Position numbers and translations under genes: made by a program. From Bradyrhizobium liaoningense (lineage in GTDB: Bacteria; Pseudomonadota; Alphaproteobacteria; Rhizobiales; Xanthobacteraceae), in contig NZ_JAFCJM010000011.1 of the NCBI RefSeq assembly GCF_018130955.1, positions 1 through 64,000 on the forward strand: a stretch of 64,000 nucleotides of DNA. Reading direction: 5' to 3'. The notes beneath the pieces are model-generated. The model made no database searches and was not told the origin of the DNA. It was given only the letters and a program-made list of their open reading frames with translations. This document shows, piece after piece, positions 18,530 through 28,090 of the stretch (the first letter of the stretch is position 1; each line of letters starts with the position of its first letter).

Positions 18530-19011
18530 CCCCAGGTGATCCTGCGCAGCCGCTGCGGCGCGTCGATCGCGCCGGCATCGTCATCGCTATGCTGCTCGCG
18601 GCGCTCGCCGCGGTGCTGGTCTGGGACGCGCGCGACCTGCAATCCACGGCAATGTACGGGATGGGGCCGGAGGCCATGCCGGTCTTGGTCGCTACCGGCC
18701 TCGCGCTGCTCGCGATCGGCAATTTCATCGACGCGCTGCGCGGTAATCTTCCGGCGCGAGAAAGCGCCGATCCCGTGCCGGTGATTCTGATCCTCATTGG
18801 CCTTGCGCTGCTGATCGCCATCATCGGCTTTGGCGGAGGCTTCATCCTGGCGACGTCGGCACTGTTCGTGACGACGTCGGCCGCCTTCGGGCGCCGTGCC
18901 GTCCTTGTCGACAGCATAATCGCCATCGTGATGTCGACCCTCATCTATCTCGCGTTCGACCGCCTGTTGACGCTGAGTCTTCCGACCGGCCCGCTGGAGC
19001 GAATGCTGTGA
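18526..19011 (+). CDS. tctB: Tripartite tricarboxylate transporter, small membrane subunit
   Basis: This encodes 161 residues with four hydrophobic segments (about 15-35, 50-65, 83-105 and 115-145), the expected size and topology of TctB. It pairs with TctA in the inner membrane for Na+- or H+-driven uptake. The start overlaps tctC by 4 nt and the stop overlaps tctA by 4 nt, so translation is coupled along the operon. TctB sequences vary strongly between species, so identification relies on position and topology. Confidence 0.85.
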   Translation: MTPGDPAQPLRRVDRAGIVIAMLLAALAAVLVWDARDLQSTAMYGMGPEAMPVLVATGLALLAIGNFIDALRGNLPARESADPVPVILILIGLALLIAIIGFGGGFILATSALFVTTSAAFGRRAVLVDSIIAIVMSTLIYLAFDRLLTLSLPTGPLERML

Positions 19012-20510
19012 TGGACACCTTTGCTGCGCTGGCGCATGGCATGGCGGTTGCCATCCAGCCGATGAATTTGCTGTACGCGTTGATCGGCGTGTTCCTCGGC
19101 ACGGCCGTGGGCGTGCTGCCCGGCATCGGTCCGGCGTTGACGGTCGCGCTGCTGTTGCCGGTGACCTACAAGCTAGACCCCGGCGGCTCGCTGATCATGT
19201 TTGCGGGCATCTATTACGGCGGCATGTATGGCGGATCCACCACCGCGATCCTGATCAACACGCCCGGCGAGAGCGCCTCGATGGCGACCGCACTCGAAGG
19301 CAACAAGATGGCCAAGGCCGGCCGCGGCGGACCGGCGCTTGCGACATCCGCCATCGGCTCCTTCGTCGCTGGCACCATCGCCACCATCGGGCTCGCGTTC
19401 CTCGCGCCATGGTTGGTCGATTTCGCCGTACGCTTTGGCCCTGAGGATTACTTCGCGCTGATGTGCGTCGCCTTCGTCACGGTGTCGGCGACTTTCGGAG
19501 ATTCCCCGATCCGCGGCCTGACCAGCCTGTTCGTTGGCCTGACGCTCGGCCTCGTCGGCATCGACAAGCTCACGGGACAGGCGCGGCTTGCGTTCGGCAT
19601 CCCCGAGCTGCTCGACGGCGTCGAGGTGACGACGCTTGCAGTCGGCCTGTTCGCGGTCGGCGAGGCGCTCTACGTCGCGTCGCGCCGCCACCACACCGAG
19701 GAAAAGCTCGAGCCTGTGCGCGGCTCGCTGTGGATGACAAAAGAAGACTGGAAACGGTCGTGGAAGCCGTGGCTGCGCGGCACGATGTTCGGCTTCCCGA
19801 TTGGGGCGCTGCCCGCAGGCGGTGCGGAGATCCCGACCTTCCTGTCCTATTCGACCGAGAAACGGCTGACCAAGCACCCGGAGGAATTCGGCAAGGGCGC
19901 GATCGAAGGCGTCGCGGGACCGGAGGCCGCCAACAATGCGTCTGCCGCTGGCACGCTGGTGCCATTGCTGACGCTGGGGCTGCCGACCTCTGCGACGGCC
20001 GCGATGATGCTGGCGGGTTTCCAGCAATATGGCCTCAACCCGGGGCCGCTGCTGTTTGCCGAGCGGCCCGATCTGGTCTGGGGCCTGATCGCCAGTCTCT
20101 TCATCGCCAATTGCATGCTGCTCGTGCTCAATCTGCCGCTGGTCGGCCTCTGGGTGCGGCTGCTCGCGATCCCGCAGCCGTGGCTCTATGCTGGCATTCT
20201 CGTCTTCGCGACCATGGGCACCATCGCCGCAAAGCCGTCGGTGGTCGAATTGTCGATGCTCGCCGGCTTCGGCGTGCTCGGCTTTCTGATGCGCCGGTTC
20301 GATTTTCCGATCGCGCCCGTCGTCGTCGGCCTGATACTCGGTCCGATCGCCGAAAGCCAGCTACGTCGCGCGCTCGCGATCAGTCTTGGCGACCCCATGG
20401 CACTGGTCCAGAGCCCGATCTCGGCGACGCTGCTCGCGCTTGCGCTGATCGCGCTGCTGGCACCCTTCGTGTTGAAGGGCCTCGGGCGATTCAAGGCGAA
20501 CGAGGACTAG
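19008..20510 (+). CDS. tctA: Tripartite tricarboxylate transporter, large membrane subunit
   Basis: This encodes 500 residues with about 11-12 transmembrane helices and the two conserved TctA loops: [20 protein letters not shown] near the N-terminus (about 22-45) with [19 protein letters not shown] (about 70-90), and the mid-protein [19 protein letters not shown]...[10 protein letters not shown]. It is the transport channel of the TctCBA system and the last gene of the operon. No dedicated TctDE two-component system is present; the upstream IclR regulator is the likely control. Confidence 0.93.
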   Translation: MMDTFAALAHGMAVAIQPMNLLYALIGVFLGTAVGVLPGIGPALTVALLLPVTYKLDPGGSLIMFAGIYYGGMYGGSTTAILINTPGESASMATALEGNKMAKAGRGGPALATSAIGSFVAGTIATIGLAFLAPWLVDFAVRFGPEDYFALMCVAFVTVSATFGDSPIRGLTSLFVGLTLGLVGIDKLTGQARLAFGIPELLDGVEVTTLAVGLFAVGEALYVASRRHHTEEKLEPVRGSLWMTKEDWKRSWKPWLRGTMFGFPIGALPAGGAEIPTFLSYSTEKRLTKHPEEFGKGAIEGVAGPEAANNASAAGTLVPLLTLGLPTSATAAMMLAGFQQYGLNPGPLLFAERPDLVWGLIASLFIANCMLLVLNLPLVGLWVRLLAIPQPWLYAGILVFATMGTIAAKPSVVELSMLAGFGVLGFLMRRFDFPIAPVVVGLILGPIAESQLRRALAISLGDPMALVQSPISATLLALALIALLAPFVLKGLGRFKANED

Positions 20511-20541
20511 CGGAACCCGACGCACGCACTTGATGCTGTGT

Positions 20542-21744
20542 CTAGTCGATTCCATATCTCGCCATGTAGTCTGCCACACTCGGCCTGATGGCTCGTGCGG
20601 CAGCAAGATCGGCCTCGCTGCCGACGAGGTCGCCTTTCCGTCGTTTGACGATCGCGCGCCCGTAGAGCGAGGCGGCCATTCGTGCATCAACGCGAAGTAC
20701 GGCGTCATAGTCGGTCAGGGAGTCGTCGAGCGATCCCTTCATCAGATAGGCGAGGGCGCGACTGTCGAGAATGTTGGCGTCGTTAGGTCGTACCTGCAAG
20801 GCCTCATTGCAATCCGCGATGGCCGCCTCGAAAGCACCCGCAAACGAACGGGCCATGCAGCGGCCATTCAGCGCCCGGGCATTTCTGGGTTCGAGTTTTA
20901 GCGCTTCACCAAAGTCCTGGATTGCATGATCGTAATCACGTTTCTCACGATAAACGTGCGCCCGACGCATAAATGCGAAGGCATTTCCCGGGGTTGGATC
21001 AAGTTCAATCGCCCTATCGTAGTTGGCCGTAGCAAGGTCGCGCTGCCCCTTCAGATCATAAGCAAGAGCTCTCGCCGCGAAGCCGGTAGGGCAAAGCGGG
21101 TCTAACTTGATCGACGCGCCAATATCCTCGATTGCTCGATCGTACTCGCGCATATTTGAGTAGATAGAACCCCGAAGCAGGTAGCCGCTAGCGTTACCGG
21201 GAAAAAGCTTGATGGCTTCGGCAACGTCCTCAAGGGCACGGCCAAATTCGCCCATGCTAGCGTAGAGCCTACCACGTTCGAGAAAGGCAACGGACGAGCT
21301 GGGGTCGAGGTTTATTGCTTGATCGAGGTCTTCCCTGGCTTCACTTAACCGGTGGTTCGCAGCACGAGCCGCGCTCCTTTCAGCATAAAAACGCGGGTTT
21401 TGCGGATCGAGTTTGATGGCTTGATCAATTTGTTCAATGGCCCGCTCGTAGTCGTTCGCGAACTTGAAGCGGGTCGCCGCCAGGATGAAGGTATAGCCCT
21501 TCTTGCTTTCGGGTGACGGCTTTCGAATTTCGCCGAGTGCCGCGCGCGGTGGAATGCGACAAGCTGACAGGATCGCGGTTGCCGGATCCTCCGCTTGAGC
21601 AGTGTCTGACATCACACTCAGAATGACGAGTTGTGCCAACAGGACGGTAGCAGATCCCTGGAGGCGAAAATCCACACCGGGCACGACACCGCTGTGGGCC
21701 TGGTAGGGTCGCAGCCGGGCCGCCAAGCGCTTCAGAAAGTTCAT
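20542..21744 (-). CDS. Secreted or membrane-anchored TPR-repeat protein
   Basis: This encodes 400 residues. A hydrophobic N-terminal segment (about 27-50, VLLAQLVILSVMSDTAQA) is a signal peptide or anchor, followed by about nine TPR units (residues about 85-395) with the consensus A..(D/N)(L/Y)(D/N)(R/Q)AI.LDP. TPR arrays mediate protein-protein contacts. No Shine-Dalgarno sequence is evident before the ATG. The gene is opposite to both neighbours, and its codon use is noticeably more AT-rich than the flanking operons, hinting at separate acquisition. It splits the tct and gcl operons. Its partner is unknown. Confidence 0.75.
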   Translation of the reverse strand: MNFLKRLAARLRPYQAHSGVVPGVDFRLQGSATVLLAQLVILSVMSDTAQAEDPATAILSACRIPPRAALGEIRKPSPESKKGYTFILAATRFKFANDYERAIEQIDQAIKLDPQNPRFYAERSAARAANHRLSEAREDLDQAINLDPSSSVAFLERGRLYASMGEFGRALEDVAEAIKLFPGNASGYLLRGSIYSNMREYDRAIEDIGASIKLDPLCPTGFAARALAYDLKGQRDLATANYDRAIELDPTPGNAFAFMRRAHVYREKRDYDHAIQDFGEALKLEPRNARALNGRCMARSFAGAFEAAIADCNEALQVRPNDANILDSRALAYLMKGSLDDSLTDYDAVLRVDARMAASLYGRAIVKRRKGDLVGSEADLAAARAIRPSVADYMARYGID

Positions 21745-22184
21745 GAGGAAAGTTTTCCGAGCTGTTTGGCGGATAGTGATACAACGTTAGCATGTAGTGT
21801 TTGCATGAAGCAATCGGCACAAGAACGGTAACCCGAACGCTAGCAAATCTATGGCGGCTTATGCGACTGTGAAGGATTCCAGAGAAAGTCGTGCTCAAGG
21901 GCGTCTCGAGGTGACCGAAGATGTCGAGGTGCTGCAGACGGAATGGGTCGAGGCCGGCTGCACCATCCCTACATGCGCTTTGATTTGATTCCGCTATCGG
22001 TCATTCCAAAAGTTTGCATCTTCGCGTGATCCGCTTTCACGCATGTCTCGATCTAAATGATTGAACGCGCCGCGATTTTTTCTGCGGCTGCCGCATCGTG
22101 GAAAATAAAATCGATCTCGTTGAGATCGCATCTCGCGCCACCGATGATCACGCTCGAGAACACCGCAACCGAGCGAGGTCCGAC
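21745..22184. other. 440-nt divergent region between the TPR gene and gcl
   Basis: No convincing gene is present. A GTG-started extension of gcl to 22098 is possible but lacks a ribosome site. At 22024-22042 an inverted repeat GCGTGA-N7-TCACGC lies about 150 nt before the gcl ATG and may be an operator. The rest is of mixed composition, with AT-rich stretches at 21965-22080 where a promoter would be expected. Confidence 0.5.
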
Positions 22185-23975
22185 ATGGCGAAGATGCGAG
22201 CCGTCGATGCAGCCGTCCGTATCCTGGAGAAGGAAGGCATTTCCACTGCCTTCGGGGTTCCTGGCGCTGCGATCAATCCGCTCTATTCGGCGCTGAAGAA
22301 GCGCGGCTCGATCCACCATATTTTGGCGCGCCATGTCGAGGGCGCTTCCCACATGGCCGAGGGGTATACGCGGGCGAAGGCCGGCAATATCGGCGTCTGC
22401 ATCGGCACATCGGGGCCGGCCGGTACCGACATGATCACCGGGCTTTACTCAGCGATCGCGGATTCCATTCCGATCCTCTGCATCACCGGCCAGGCGCCGC
22501 GGGCGCGGCTCTACAAGGAGGATTTTCAGGCTGTCGACATCGAGTCGATCGCAAAACCCGTGACCAAATGGGCGGTGACGGTGCGCGAGCCCGCGCTGGT
22601 GCCGCGCGTGTTCAGCCAGGCCTTTCACGTGATGCGCTCGGGACGGCCAGGGCCGGTGCTGATCGACATGCCGCTCGACGTGCAACTCGCCGAGATCGAG
22701 TTCGACGACGAGACCTACGAGCCGCTGCCGGTCTACAGGCCGACCGCGACGCGAAAGCAGGTCGAGAAGGCGCTGGAGATGCTCAACGCCGCCGAGCGGC
22801 CGCTGATCGTCGCGGGTGGCGGCATCATCAACGCCGACGCCTCGGACCTCCTGGTCGAATTCGCCGAGATCGCGAATGTGCCGGTCGTGCCGACCCTGAT
22901 GGGGTGGGGCGCGATTCCCGATGATCACGTGCTGATGGCCGGCATGGTCGGCCTTCAGACCAGCCACCGCTACGGCAACGCCACGATGCTGGACTCCGAT
23001 TTCGTGCTCGGCATCGGCAACCGCTGGGCCAACCGTCACACCGGCTCGATCGAGACCTATACCAAGGGCCGAAAATTCGTTCACGTCGATATCGAGCCGA
23101 CGCAGATCGGGCGCGTATTCAATCCTGATCTCGGCATCGTCTCGGATGCCAAGGCCGCACTCGAACTCTTCGTCACCGTCGCCAGGGAGTGGCGCCGGTC
23201 CGGCAGGTTGCGTGAGCGCCAGGCGTGGCCCGCCGCCTGCCTCGATCGCAAGCGCTCGATGCTGCGCAAGAGCCACTTTGACAACGTGCCGATCAAGCCG
23301 CAGCGCGTCTATGAGGAGATGACCAAGGCCTTCGGCCGGGACACCTGCTACGTCACCGTGATCGGGCTCTCGCAGATTGCCGGCGCGCAGTTCCTTGGTG
23401 TCTATCGCCCACGCAACTGGATCAACGCGGGGCAGGCGGGGCCGCTTGGCTGGACGTTGCCTGCTGCGCTCGGCGTGCGCGCCGCGTGCCCGGATCGCGA
23501 CATCGTCGCGCTCTCGGGCGACTACGACTTCCAATTCCTGATCGAGGAGCTCGCGGTCGGTGCGCAGTTCAATCTGCCCTACATCCACGTCGTCGTGAAC
23601 AATTCCTATCTCGGCCTGATCCGACAGGCGCAGCGCGGCTTTGACATGGACTATCACGTCCAGCTCTCGTTCGAGAACATCAACGCGCCCGAGCTCGGCG
23701 TCTACGGCGTCGACCATGTCGCGGTCGCCGAAGGGCTCGGCTGCAAGGCGATCCGCGTCCGGGATCCGAAGGACGCGCAGGCGGCGTTCGCAACCGCGCG
23801 CGAATTGATGGCCAAGCACCGCGTGCCTGTGGTGGTGGAGTTCATCCTGGAACGCGTGACCAACATCGCGATGGGCACGGAGATCGACAATATCGTCGAG
23901 TTCGAGGAGGTGTTGGACCTGCCGCTCGACGAGGTCGAGCGCGCGCCGTCTGGCGTGCTCCAGCCGGCGGAATAG
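22185..23975 (+). CDS. gcl: Glyoxylate carboligase (tartronate-semialdehyde synthase)
   Basis: This encodes 596 residues from ATG 22185, with GAGG about 8 nt upstream; E. coli Gcl is 593. It is a TPP enzyme with a PYR domain (about 5-170), a central FAD-binding domain (about 190-330) and a PP domain (about 370-560) with the ThDP motif [19 protein letters not shown]. The normal catalytic Glu position reads [11 protein letters not shown]...ARHVEGAS, the region where Gcl is known to have Val instead of Glu. It condenses two glyoxylates to tartronate semialdehyde with loss of CO2. It leads the gcl-hyi-glxR operon (10-nt and 12-nt gaps), which turns glyoxylate into glycerate. Confidence 0.94.
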   Translation: MAKMRAVDAAVRILEKEGISTAFGVPGAAINPLYSALKKRGSIHHILARHVEGASHMAEGYTRAKAGNIGVCIGTSGPAGTDMITGLYSAIADSIPILCITGQAPRARLYKEDFQAVDIESIAKPVTKWAVTVREPALVPRVFSQAFHVMRSGRPGPVLIDMPLDVQLAEIEFDDETYEPLPVYRPTATRKQVEKALEMLNAAERPLIVAGGGIINADASDLLVEFAEIANVPVVPTLMGWGAIPDDHVLMAGMVGLQTSHRYGNATMLDSDFVLGIGNRWANRHTGSIETYTKGRKFVHVDIEPTQIGRVFNPDLGIVSDAKAALELFVTVAREWRRSGRLRERQAWPAACLDRKRSMLRKSHFDNVPIKPQRVYEEMTKAFGRDTCYVTVIGLSQIAGAQFLGVYRPRNWINAGQAGPLGWTLPAALGVRAACPDRDIVALSGDYDFQFLIEELAVGAQFNLPYIHVVVNNSYLGLIRQAQRGFDMDYHVQLSFENINAPELGVYGVDHVAVAEGLGCKAIRVRDPKDAQAAFATARELMAKHRVPVVVEFILERVTNIAMGTEIDNIVEFEEVLDLPLDEVERAPSGVLQPAE

Positions 23976-23985
23976 GGAGGACAAC

Positions 23986-24771
23986 ATGCCGAAATTCGCC
24001 GCCAACCTCACCATGCTCTTCAACGAGATGCCGTTTCCCGACCGTTTTGCCGCGGCGAAAGCTGCTGGTTTCAGCGGGGTCGAGTATCTCTTTCCCTATG
24101 ACTTCGACAAGGCGATGCTGCGCGAACAGCTCGACAGCCACGGCCTTACGCAGGTGCTGCACAATCTGCCCGCAGGCAATTGGGCGGCGGGTGAGCGCGG
24201 CATCGCCATCCTGCCGGACCGCGTCGCCGAATTCCGCGACGGCGTCTTCCGCGCCATCGATTACGGCAAGGCGCTCGACTGCGATCAGCTCAATTGCCTC
24301 CTCGGTATCGCGCCGGCGAATGCCGATCCGCGCGAGTTGAACGAGACGCTGGTCGGGAATCTGCGCTTTGCGGCCGCGACGCTGGCGCGGGAGAACATCA
24401 AGCTGCTGATCGAGCCGATCAACACGCTCGATATTCCCGGCTTCTTCCTCAACAGGACCGAGCAGGCCGTGCAACTCATGTCTGAGGTGCGCTCGAGCAA
24501 TCTGTTCATCCAATACGACATCTACCACATGCAGATCATGGAGGGCGATCTCGCCCGCACCATGCAGAAGCATCTCGATCGCATCGCCCATATCCAGCTC
24601 GCCGACAATCCCGGCCGCAACGAGCCGGGGACCGGCGAGATCAACTATCCCTTCCTGTTCCGCCACCTCGACGCGATCGGCTATCGCGGCTGGATCGGCT
24701 GCGAATACAAGCCGCGCACCACGACGCTGGAAGGACTTTCGTGGCACGCGGCGCAGACGTTCGAGACCTGA
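23986..24771 (+). CDS. hyi: Hydroxypyruvate isomerase
   Basis: This encodes 261 residues, a TIM-barrel AP-endonuclease-2-like sugar isomerase of the Hyi family. Recognisable blocks are KFAANLTMLFNEMPFPDRF at the N-terminus, IEPINTLDIPGFF with the metal-binding Glu (about 143), QYDIYHMQIMEGDL (about 178-191, metal-binding Asp/His), ADNPGRNEPGTGEI and GCEYKPR with the final Glu. It interconverts hydroxypyruvate and tartronate semialdehyde. AGGAGG precedes the ATG. It sits between gcl and glxR as in E. coli. Confidence 0.93.
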   Translation: MPKFAANLTMLFNEMPFPDRFAAAKAAGFSGVEYLFPYDFDKAMLREQLDSHGLTQVLHNLPAGNWAAGERGIAILPDRVAEFRDGVFRAIDYGKALDCDQLNCLLGIAPANADPRELNETLVGNLRFAAATLARENIKLLIEPINTLDIPGFFLNRTEQAVQLMSEVRSSNLFIQYDIYHMQIMEGDLARTMQKHLDRIAHIQLADNPGRNEPGTGEINYPFLFRHLDAIGYRGWIGCEYKPRTTTLEGLSWHAAQTFET

Positions 24772-24783
24772 GGAGTATTGGAC

Positions 24784-25671
24784 ATGATCGATATCGGTTT
24801 CATTGGACTGGGCACCATGGGGCAGCCGATGGCCGGCCATCTCCTGACCGCGGGCCATCGCCTATTCCTGCATGATGTCAGCGGAATCGCGCCGGACCTG
24901 ATCGCGGCCGGCGGGATTGCCTGCAAGTCGGCAAAAGAGGTCGCGCAGGAGGCGGATGCCGTCGTCATCATGGTGCCGGATACGCCGCATGTTGAGGCCG
25001 TGCTGTTTGGCAAGGACGGCGTTGCGGAGGGTATCTCGAAGGGCAAGATCGTCGTCGACATGAGCTCGATCTCGCCGCTGGCGACCAAGGAATTCGCTAA
25101 GAGGATCGAGGCACTCGGCGCAGACTATCTCGACGCGCCGGTGTCGGGCGGCGAGGTCGGCGCGAAGGCTGCGAGCCTCACCATCATGATCGGCGGCCCC
25201 GAGCGCGCCTTCAACACCATGAAGCCGATCTTCGACAAGATGGGCAAGAACGTCACCCGGGTCGGCGCCAATGGCGACGGCCAGACCACCAAGGTCGCGA
25301 ACCAGATCATCGTTGCGCTGACGATCGAGGCCGTGAGCGAGGCGCTGCTGTTCGCCTCCAAGGCGGGCGCCGATCCGGCACTGGTGCGGCAGGCGCTGAT
25401 GGGCGGATTCGCCTCGTCGCGGATTCTCGAAGTGCATGGCGAACGCATGGTGAAGCGAAATTTCGATCCCGGCTTCCGGATCGAACTGCACCAGAAGGAT
25501 CTCAACCTCGCGCTCGAAGGCGCGCGTTCGCTCGGCCTGTCGCTGCCGAGCACGGCGGTCGCACAGCAGTTGTTCTCTTCCTGCACCGCCCATGGCGGCA
25601 AGGCCTGGGATCATTCAGCGATGGTGCGTGCGCTCGAACTGATGGCGGGCCACGAAATCGCCGCCGCCTGA
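24784..25671 (+). CDS. glxR: 2-hydroxy-3-oxopropionate (tartronate semialdehyde) reductase
   Basis: This encodes 295 residues from ATG 24784, with AGGAG 8 nt upstream; a TTG two codons earlier is in frame. It is a beta-hydroxyacid dehydrogenase: the NAD(P) motif GLGTMGQPMAGHLL (about 8-21), substrate motif DAPVSGGEVGAKAASL (about 117-132) and catalytic Lys in GQTTKVANQIIVA (about 170). It reduces tartronate semialdehyde to D-glycerate, completing the glycerate pathway begun by gcl. It is the last gene of the operon. Confidence 0.94.
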   Translation: MIDIGFIGLGTMGQPMAGHLLTAGHRLFLHDVSGIAPDLIAAGGIACKSAKEVAQEADAVVIMVPDTPHVEAVLFGKDGVAEGISKGKIVVDMSSISPLATKEFAKRIEALGADYLDAPVSGGEVGAKAASLTIMIGGPERAFNTMKPIFDKMGKNVTRVGANGDGQTTKVANQIIVALTIEAVSEALLFASKAGADPALVRQALMGGFASSRILEVHGERMVKRNFDPGFRIELHQKDLNLALEGARSLGLSLPSTAVAQQLFSSCTAHGGKAWDHSAMVRALELMAGHEIAAA

Positions 25672-25784
25672 AGTGTTACGCAGTAACGCTCTCCAGTTTT
25701 GTGCCGCGCTTCGGCCATGTTGGAACCGGAACGATCGCCGTTTCCATCGGTTGTGAGCGCATAACAAACACTGGAGATTTGGAC

Positions 25785-26168
25785 ATGAAGACCCGTCTTG
25801 CGATCTCATTGGCTGCCGCGTCGCTGCTGGTGTCAAGCGCAGCCTTTGCCCAGTCCACCACTGCCCAGGGCGCGCAGGAAGGCGCGCGTGCGGGCGGCGA
25901 GGTCGGCGGTCCGATCGGCGCGATGGTCGGTGGCACTGTCGGAGCGGCCGTCGGTGCAGGCCTTGAAATTCCGAACGCAGTGCTCGGCGGAATCCCGCGC
26001 GATCACTCGGTCGTGGTGCAGGAGCGCGTCGTTGTCGGCGAGCCGCTGCCGCCGACCGTAGTGCTGCGCCCCGTTCCGAACTACACCGAGTATCGCTACG
26101 CGGTCGTCAACGACCGACGCGTGATCGTCGAACCGCGCACGCGTCGCGTCGTCAAGATCATCGACTGA
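25785..26168 (+). CDS. Secreted DUF1236-type protein with Gly-rich segment
   Basis: This encodes 127 residues from ATG 25785; the longer upstream ORF has no signal peptide. A signal peptide (about 1-23, ending AAFAQS) is followed by a Gly-rich glycine-zipper-like segment (about 30-60, GEVGGPIGAMVGGTVGAAVGAG) and a basic C-terminal domain ending RVIVEPRTRRVVKIID, typical of DUF1236 proteins common in Rhizobiales. The envelope location is likely and the function unknown. It is monocistronic and ends before a terminator hairpin. Confidence 0.75.
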   Translation: MKTRLAISLAAASLLVSSAAFAQSTTAQGAQEGARAGGEVGGPIGAMVGGTVGAAVGAGLEIPNAVLGGIPRDHSVVVQERVVVGEPLPPTVVLRPVPNYTEYRYAVVNDRRVIVEPRTRRVVKIID

Positions 26169-26190
26169 CCGCGCTCCGCGAACGTCAATG

Positions 26191-26219
26191 GGCCCTGCGG
26201 AGATCTACTCCGCGGGGCC
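26191..26219. terminator. Convergent terminator hairpin
   Basis: A 12-bp stem (GGCCCTGCGGAG with CTCCGCGGGGCC, one G-T pair) and a 5-nt loop lie between the DUF1236 gene (+) and the VanZ-like gene (-). The VanZ stop codon lies in the loop, so the hairpin also covers the end of that gene. Confidence 0.75.
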
Positions 26220-26579
26220 TTCGCTCGTAATGGTGTTGGTGCGAAAGCGCGCGATGGCCCAATCGATGGCCGCCGACAGCACGAAGCCGACGCAGGCGGT
26301 GAGCGCATCGACGACGAAATCTTCCAGCCGCGCATGGCGGCCGGGGGCAATGAATTGCAACAATTCGAGCACACCGATCAGGACGACCGCGATGATCGCA
26401 GCCGACCAGCGTCGCGTCGAATAGGCAAGCCCGAAGGAAAGGCCAACCAGCACGAAGGCGAGCGCGTGCTCGCCATCCTGGCCGAGTTGGGCATGCGGGC
26501 GGAGGTCGGGCGGACCAAGCGTCGCGAAGGCGACGGCCGCAGCGAGCAGCCAGGCAAATAGCTTCAAAAGAACGGTCAT
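26205..26579 (-). CDS. VanZ-like small membrane protein
   Basis: This encodes 124 residues with four hydrophobic segments (about 5-22, 37-52, 60-76 and 90-110). The motif GQDGEHALAFVLVGLSFGLAY and the LGVLELLQ-F...R.ARLEDFVVDALTACVGF block are characteristic of VanZ-like proteins (DFxxN/T-type loop). Family members are inner-membrane proteins; one confers low-level teicoplanin resistance, but most have unknown roles. It is monocistronic. No resistance genes are nearby, so a resistance role is not implied. Confidence 0.8.
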   Translation of the reverse strand: MTVLLKLFAWLLAAAVAFATLGPPDLRPHAQLGQDGEHALAFVLVGLSFGLAYSTRRWSAAIIAVVLIGVLELLQFIAPGRHARLEDFVVDALTACVGFVLSAAIDWAIARFRTNTITSEGPAE

Positions 26580-26656
26580 CCAGTTCGCTTAACACAATTT
26601 TGCAATGCAATAAAAGCCGTCAGGCGTCAGATCGCCGTGTAGTTAATTACAGATCG

Positions 26657-27265
26657 TTAAAGTGGCTGGCGCACGCCGAGGCCGTGCATGAACCGTTCAC
26701 GAATCTGAACGGGATCGCGGCGGGTGGTGCCGACGCCCGGCTGGTCGTCGATGCGCAGCGCAATCAGCGTTGGCTCAGACGCGTCCAGCGACTCATCAAC
26801 CAGACGCTCAAAATCCTCCTCGTCTGCGGCCCAGACGCTGTTGGTCAATCCTGAGCCGACGCTGATAGCCACGATATCGGCAACGGAGGCGGCAGGCGTC
26901 GGCTGCGAGCCGGTAATTTGGTAGATGCCGTTGTCGAACACGATCATGGTGAGGTTCTTTGGCTTCAACGACGCGATGGTGGACAGCGCGCCGAGCTGCA
27001 TCAGAAGCGAGCCGTCACCCTCAAGCGCAATGACGCGACGATCGGGCTGCGCCAGCGCAACCCCGAGCGCGATCGGGAAGGCCAGCCCCATGCTGCCGAG
27101 CATGTAGAAATTCTGCGGACGGTGGCCCGCAGCCCAGAGGTCGAAATTTGTGTTGCCGATGCCGCCGATCACGGCCTCCTCGTTATGGAGCTTTCCGATC
27201 AAGCGCGAGGTGACATCGTAGCGGTTCATCACCTTGGTATTGCGTTTGGCGGTGTCCTTGCTCAT
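26657..27265 (-). CDS. TPP-dependent decarboxylase, PP-domain subunit (sulfopyruvate decarboxylase beta-like)
   Basis: This encodes about 202 residues. It is the pyrophosphate-binding half of a split TPP decarboxylase: GSMGLAFPIALGVALAQP (about 52-69) and the ThDP motif GDGSLLMQLGALSTIASLKPKN (about 80-100). Split alpha/beta enzymes of this size include sulfopyruvate (ComDE) and phosphonopyruvate decarboxylases. A GTG at 27277 would overlap the upstream stop by 4 nt and is an equally possible start. It must pair with the PYR subunit encoded just upstream. No ComABC or phosphonate genes are near, so the 2-oxo acid substrate is undetermined. Confidence 0.8.
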   Translation of the reverse strand: MSKDTAKRNTKVMNRYDVTSRLIGKLHNEEAVIGGIGNTNFDLWAAGHRPQNFYMLGSMGLAFPIALGVALAQPDRRVIALEGDGSLLMQLGALSTIASLKPKNLTMIVFDNGIYQITGSQPTPAASVADIVAISVGSGLTNSVWAADEEDFERLVDESLDASEPTLIALRIDDQPGVGTTRRDPVQIRERFMHGLGVRQPL

Positions 27266-27273
27266 GGCTGATC

Positions 27274-27840
27274 TCACTTGTCAAACGTCTTGCCGCCGGT
27301 GAGCAGCGGATTGAGGATCAGCGCCACCGGCGCCTGCGTGGTGACGGCCTGCTTGATCGAGCGATCGACGATGAATTCGAGCTCGTCGAGCCGGGTAATG
27401 GTGTGGTGCTCCAGCGCCAGCGAATCCAGCACCGGGCGCATGGTGCGGCAGACCAGCGCCTGGCCGTAATTGAACTCGCCGAGCGTGCCGCGCTCGGACA
27501 CGAACATGATCAGCGGGATCTGGTAGGGCACCGCGAGCGAGGCCAGCACGTTGGCGAGTGTGGCAAAACCGGAGGTCTGCATCAGCAATGCGCCGCGGCG
27601 GCCGCCCATCCAGGCGCCGGCGAGGATACCGACGGCTTCCTCCTCGCGCGCGGTCGCAAATGTCGTGAAGAAGGGATCGGCGTGCAGGCTCTTGATCAGC
27701 GGCGTCAGCACCCGATCCGGCACGTAGGGAATGAGGCCGACGTCGTTCCGCTTCAGGGTCTGGAGCACGATGCCGTGCCAGGTTCGCTCAGCCGTGTCGT
27801 GAGACGTCAGGGGCGGGGTGTGCTGCTCCACAATCGCCAT
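27274..27840 (-). CDS. TPP-dependent decarboxylase, PYR-domain subunit (sulfopyruvate decarboxylase alpha-like)
   Basis: This encodes 188 residues from ATG 27840, chosen because GGGAGG lies 6 nt upstream; the longer ORF is not supported. The PYR domain has the catalytic Glu in ATAREEEAVGILAGAWMGG (about 65-83) and MQTSGFATLANVLAS, as in ComD. It forms the active site with the adjacent PP subunit. The partner gene starts at or within 10 nt of its stop, so the pair is translationally coupled. A D-2-hydroxyacid dehydrogenase is divergently transcribed 250 nt away and might act on a related 2-oxo acid; that link is inference. Confidence 0.8.
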   Translation of the reverse strand: MAIVEQHTPPLTSHDTAERTWHGIVLQTLKRNDVGLIPYVPDRVLTPLIKSLHADPFFTTFATAREEEAVGILAGAWMGGRRGALLMQTSGFATLANVLASLAVPYQIPLIMFVSERGTLGEFNYGQALVCRTMRPVLDSLALEHHTITRLDELEFIVDRSIKQAVTTQAPVALILNPLLTGGKTFDK

Positions 27841-28090
27841 CTCGTCCTCCCTTCCGCGACCATCCTTCTTGATCTTAAGCGCAATCGCGGCTGCCTTGAG
27901 GTCCGAACTTGACGCCACCGGCGGGATTGTCAACATGTCCGCACCGGCATGGTGGCCTGCGCTATGAGCGCTGCCTCGGCTGGTACCGTCGTGTCATAAG
28001 CAACCACAATTAGAAGAACGGGAGGAAAGCAGGGGGAGCGCATGCCGCGCGGGTCCCGCATGGCCTCCGCGAGGAGCCGGAAGTAGGTCG

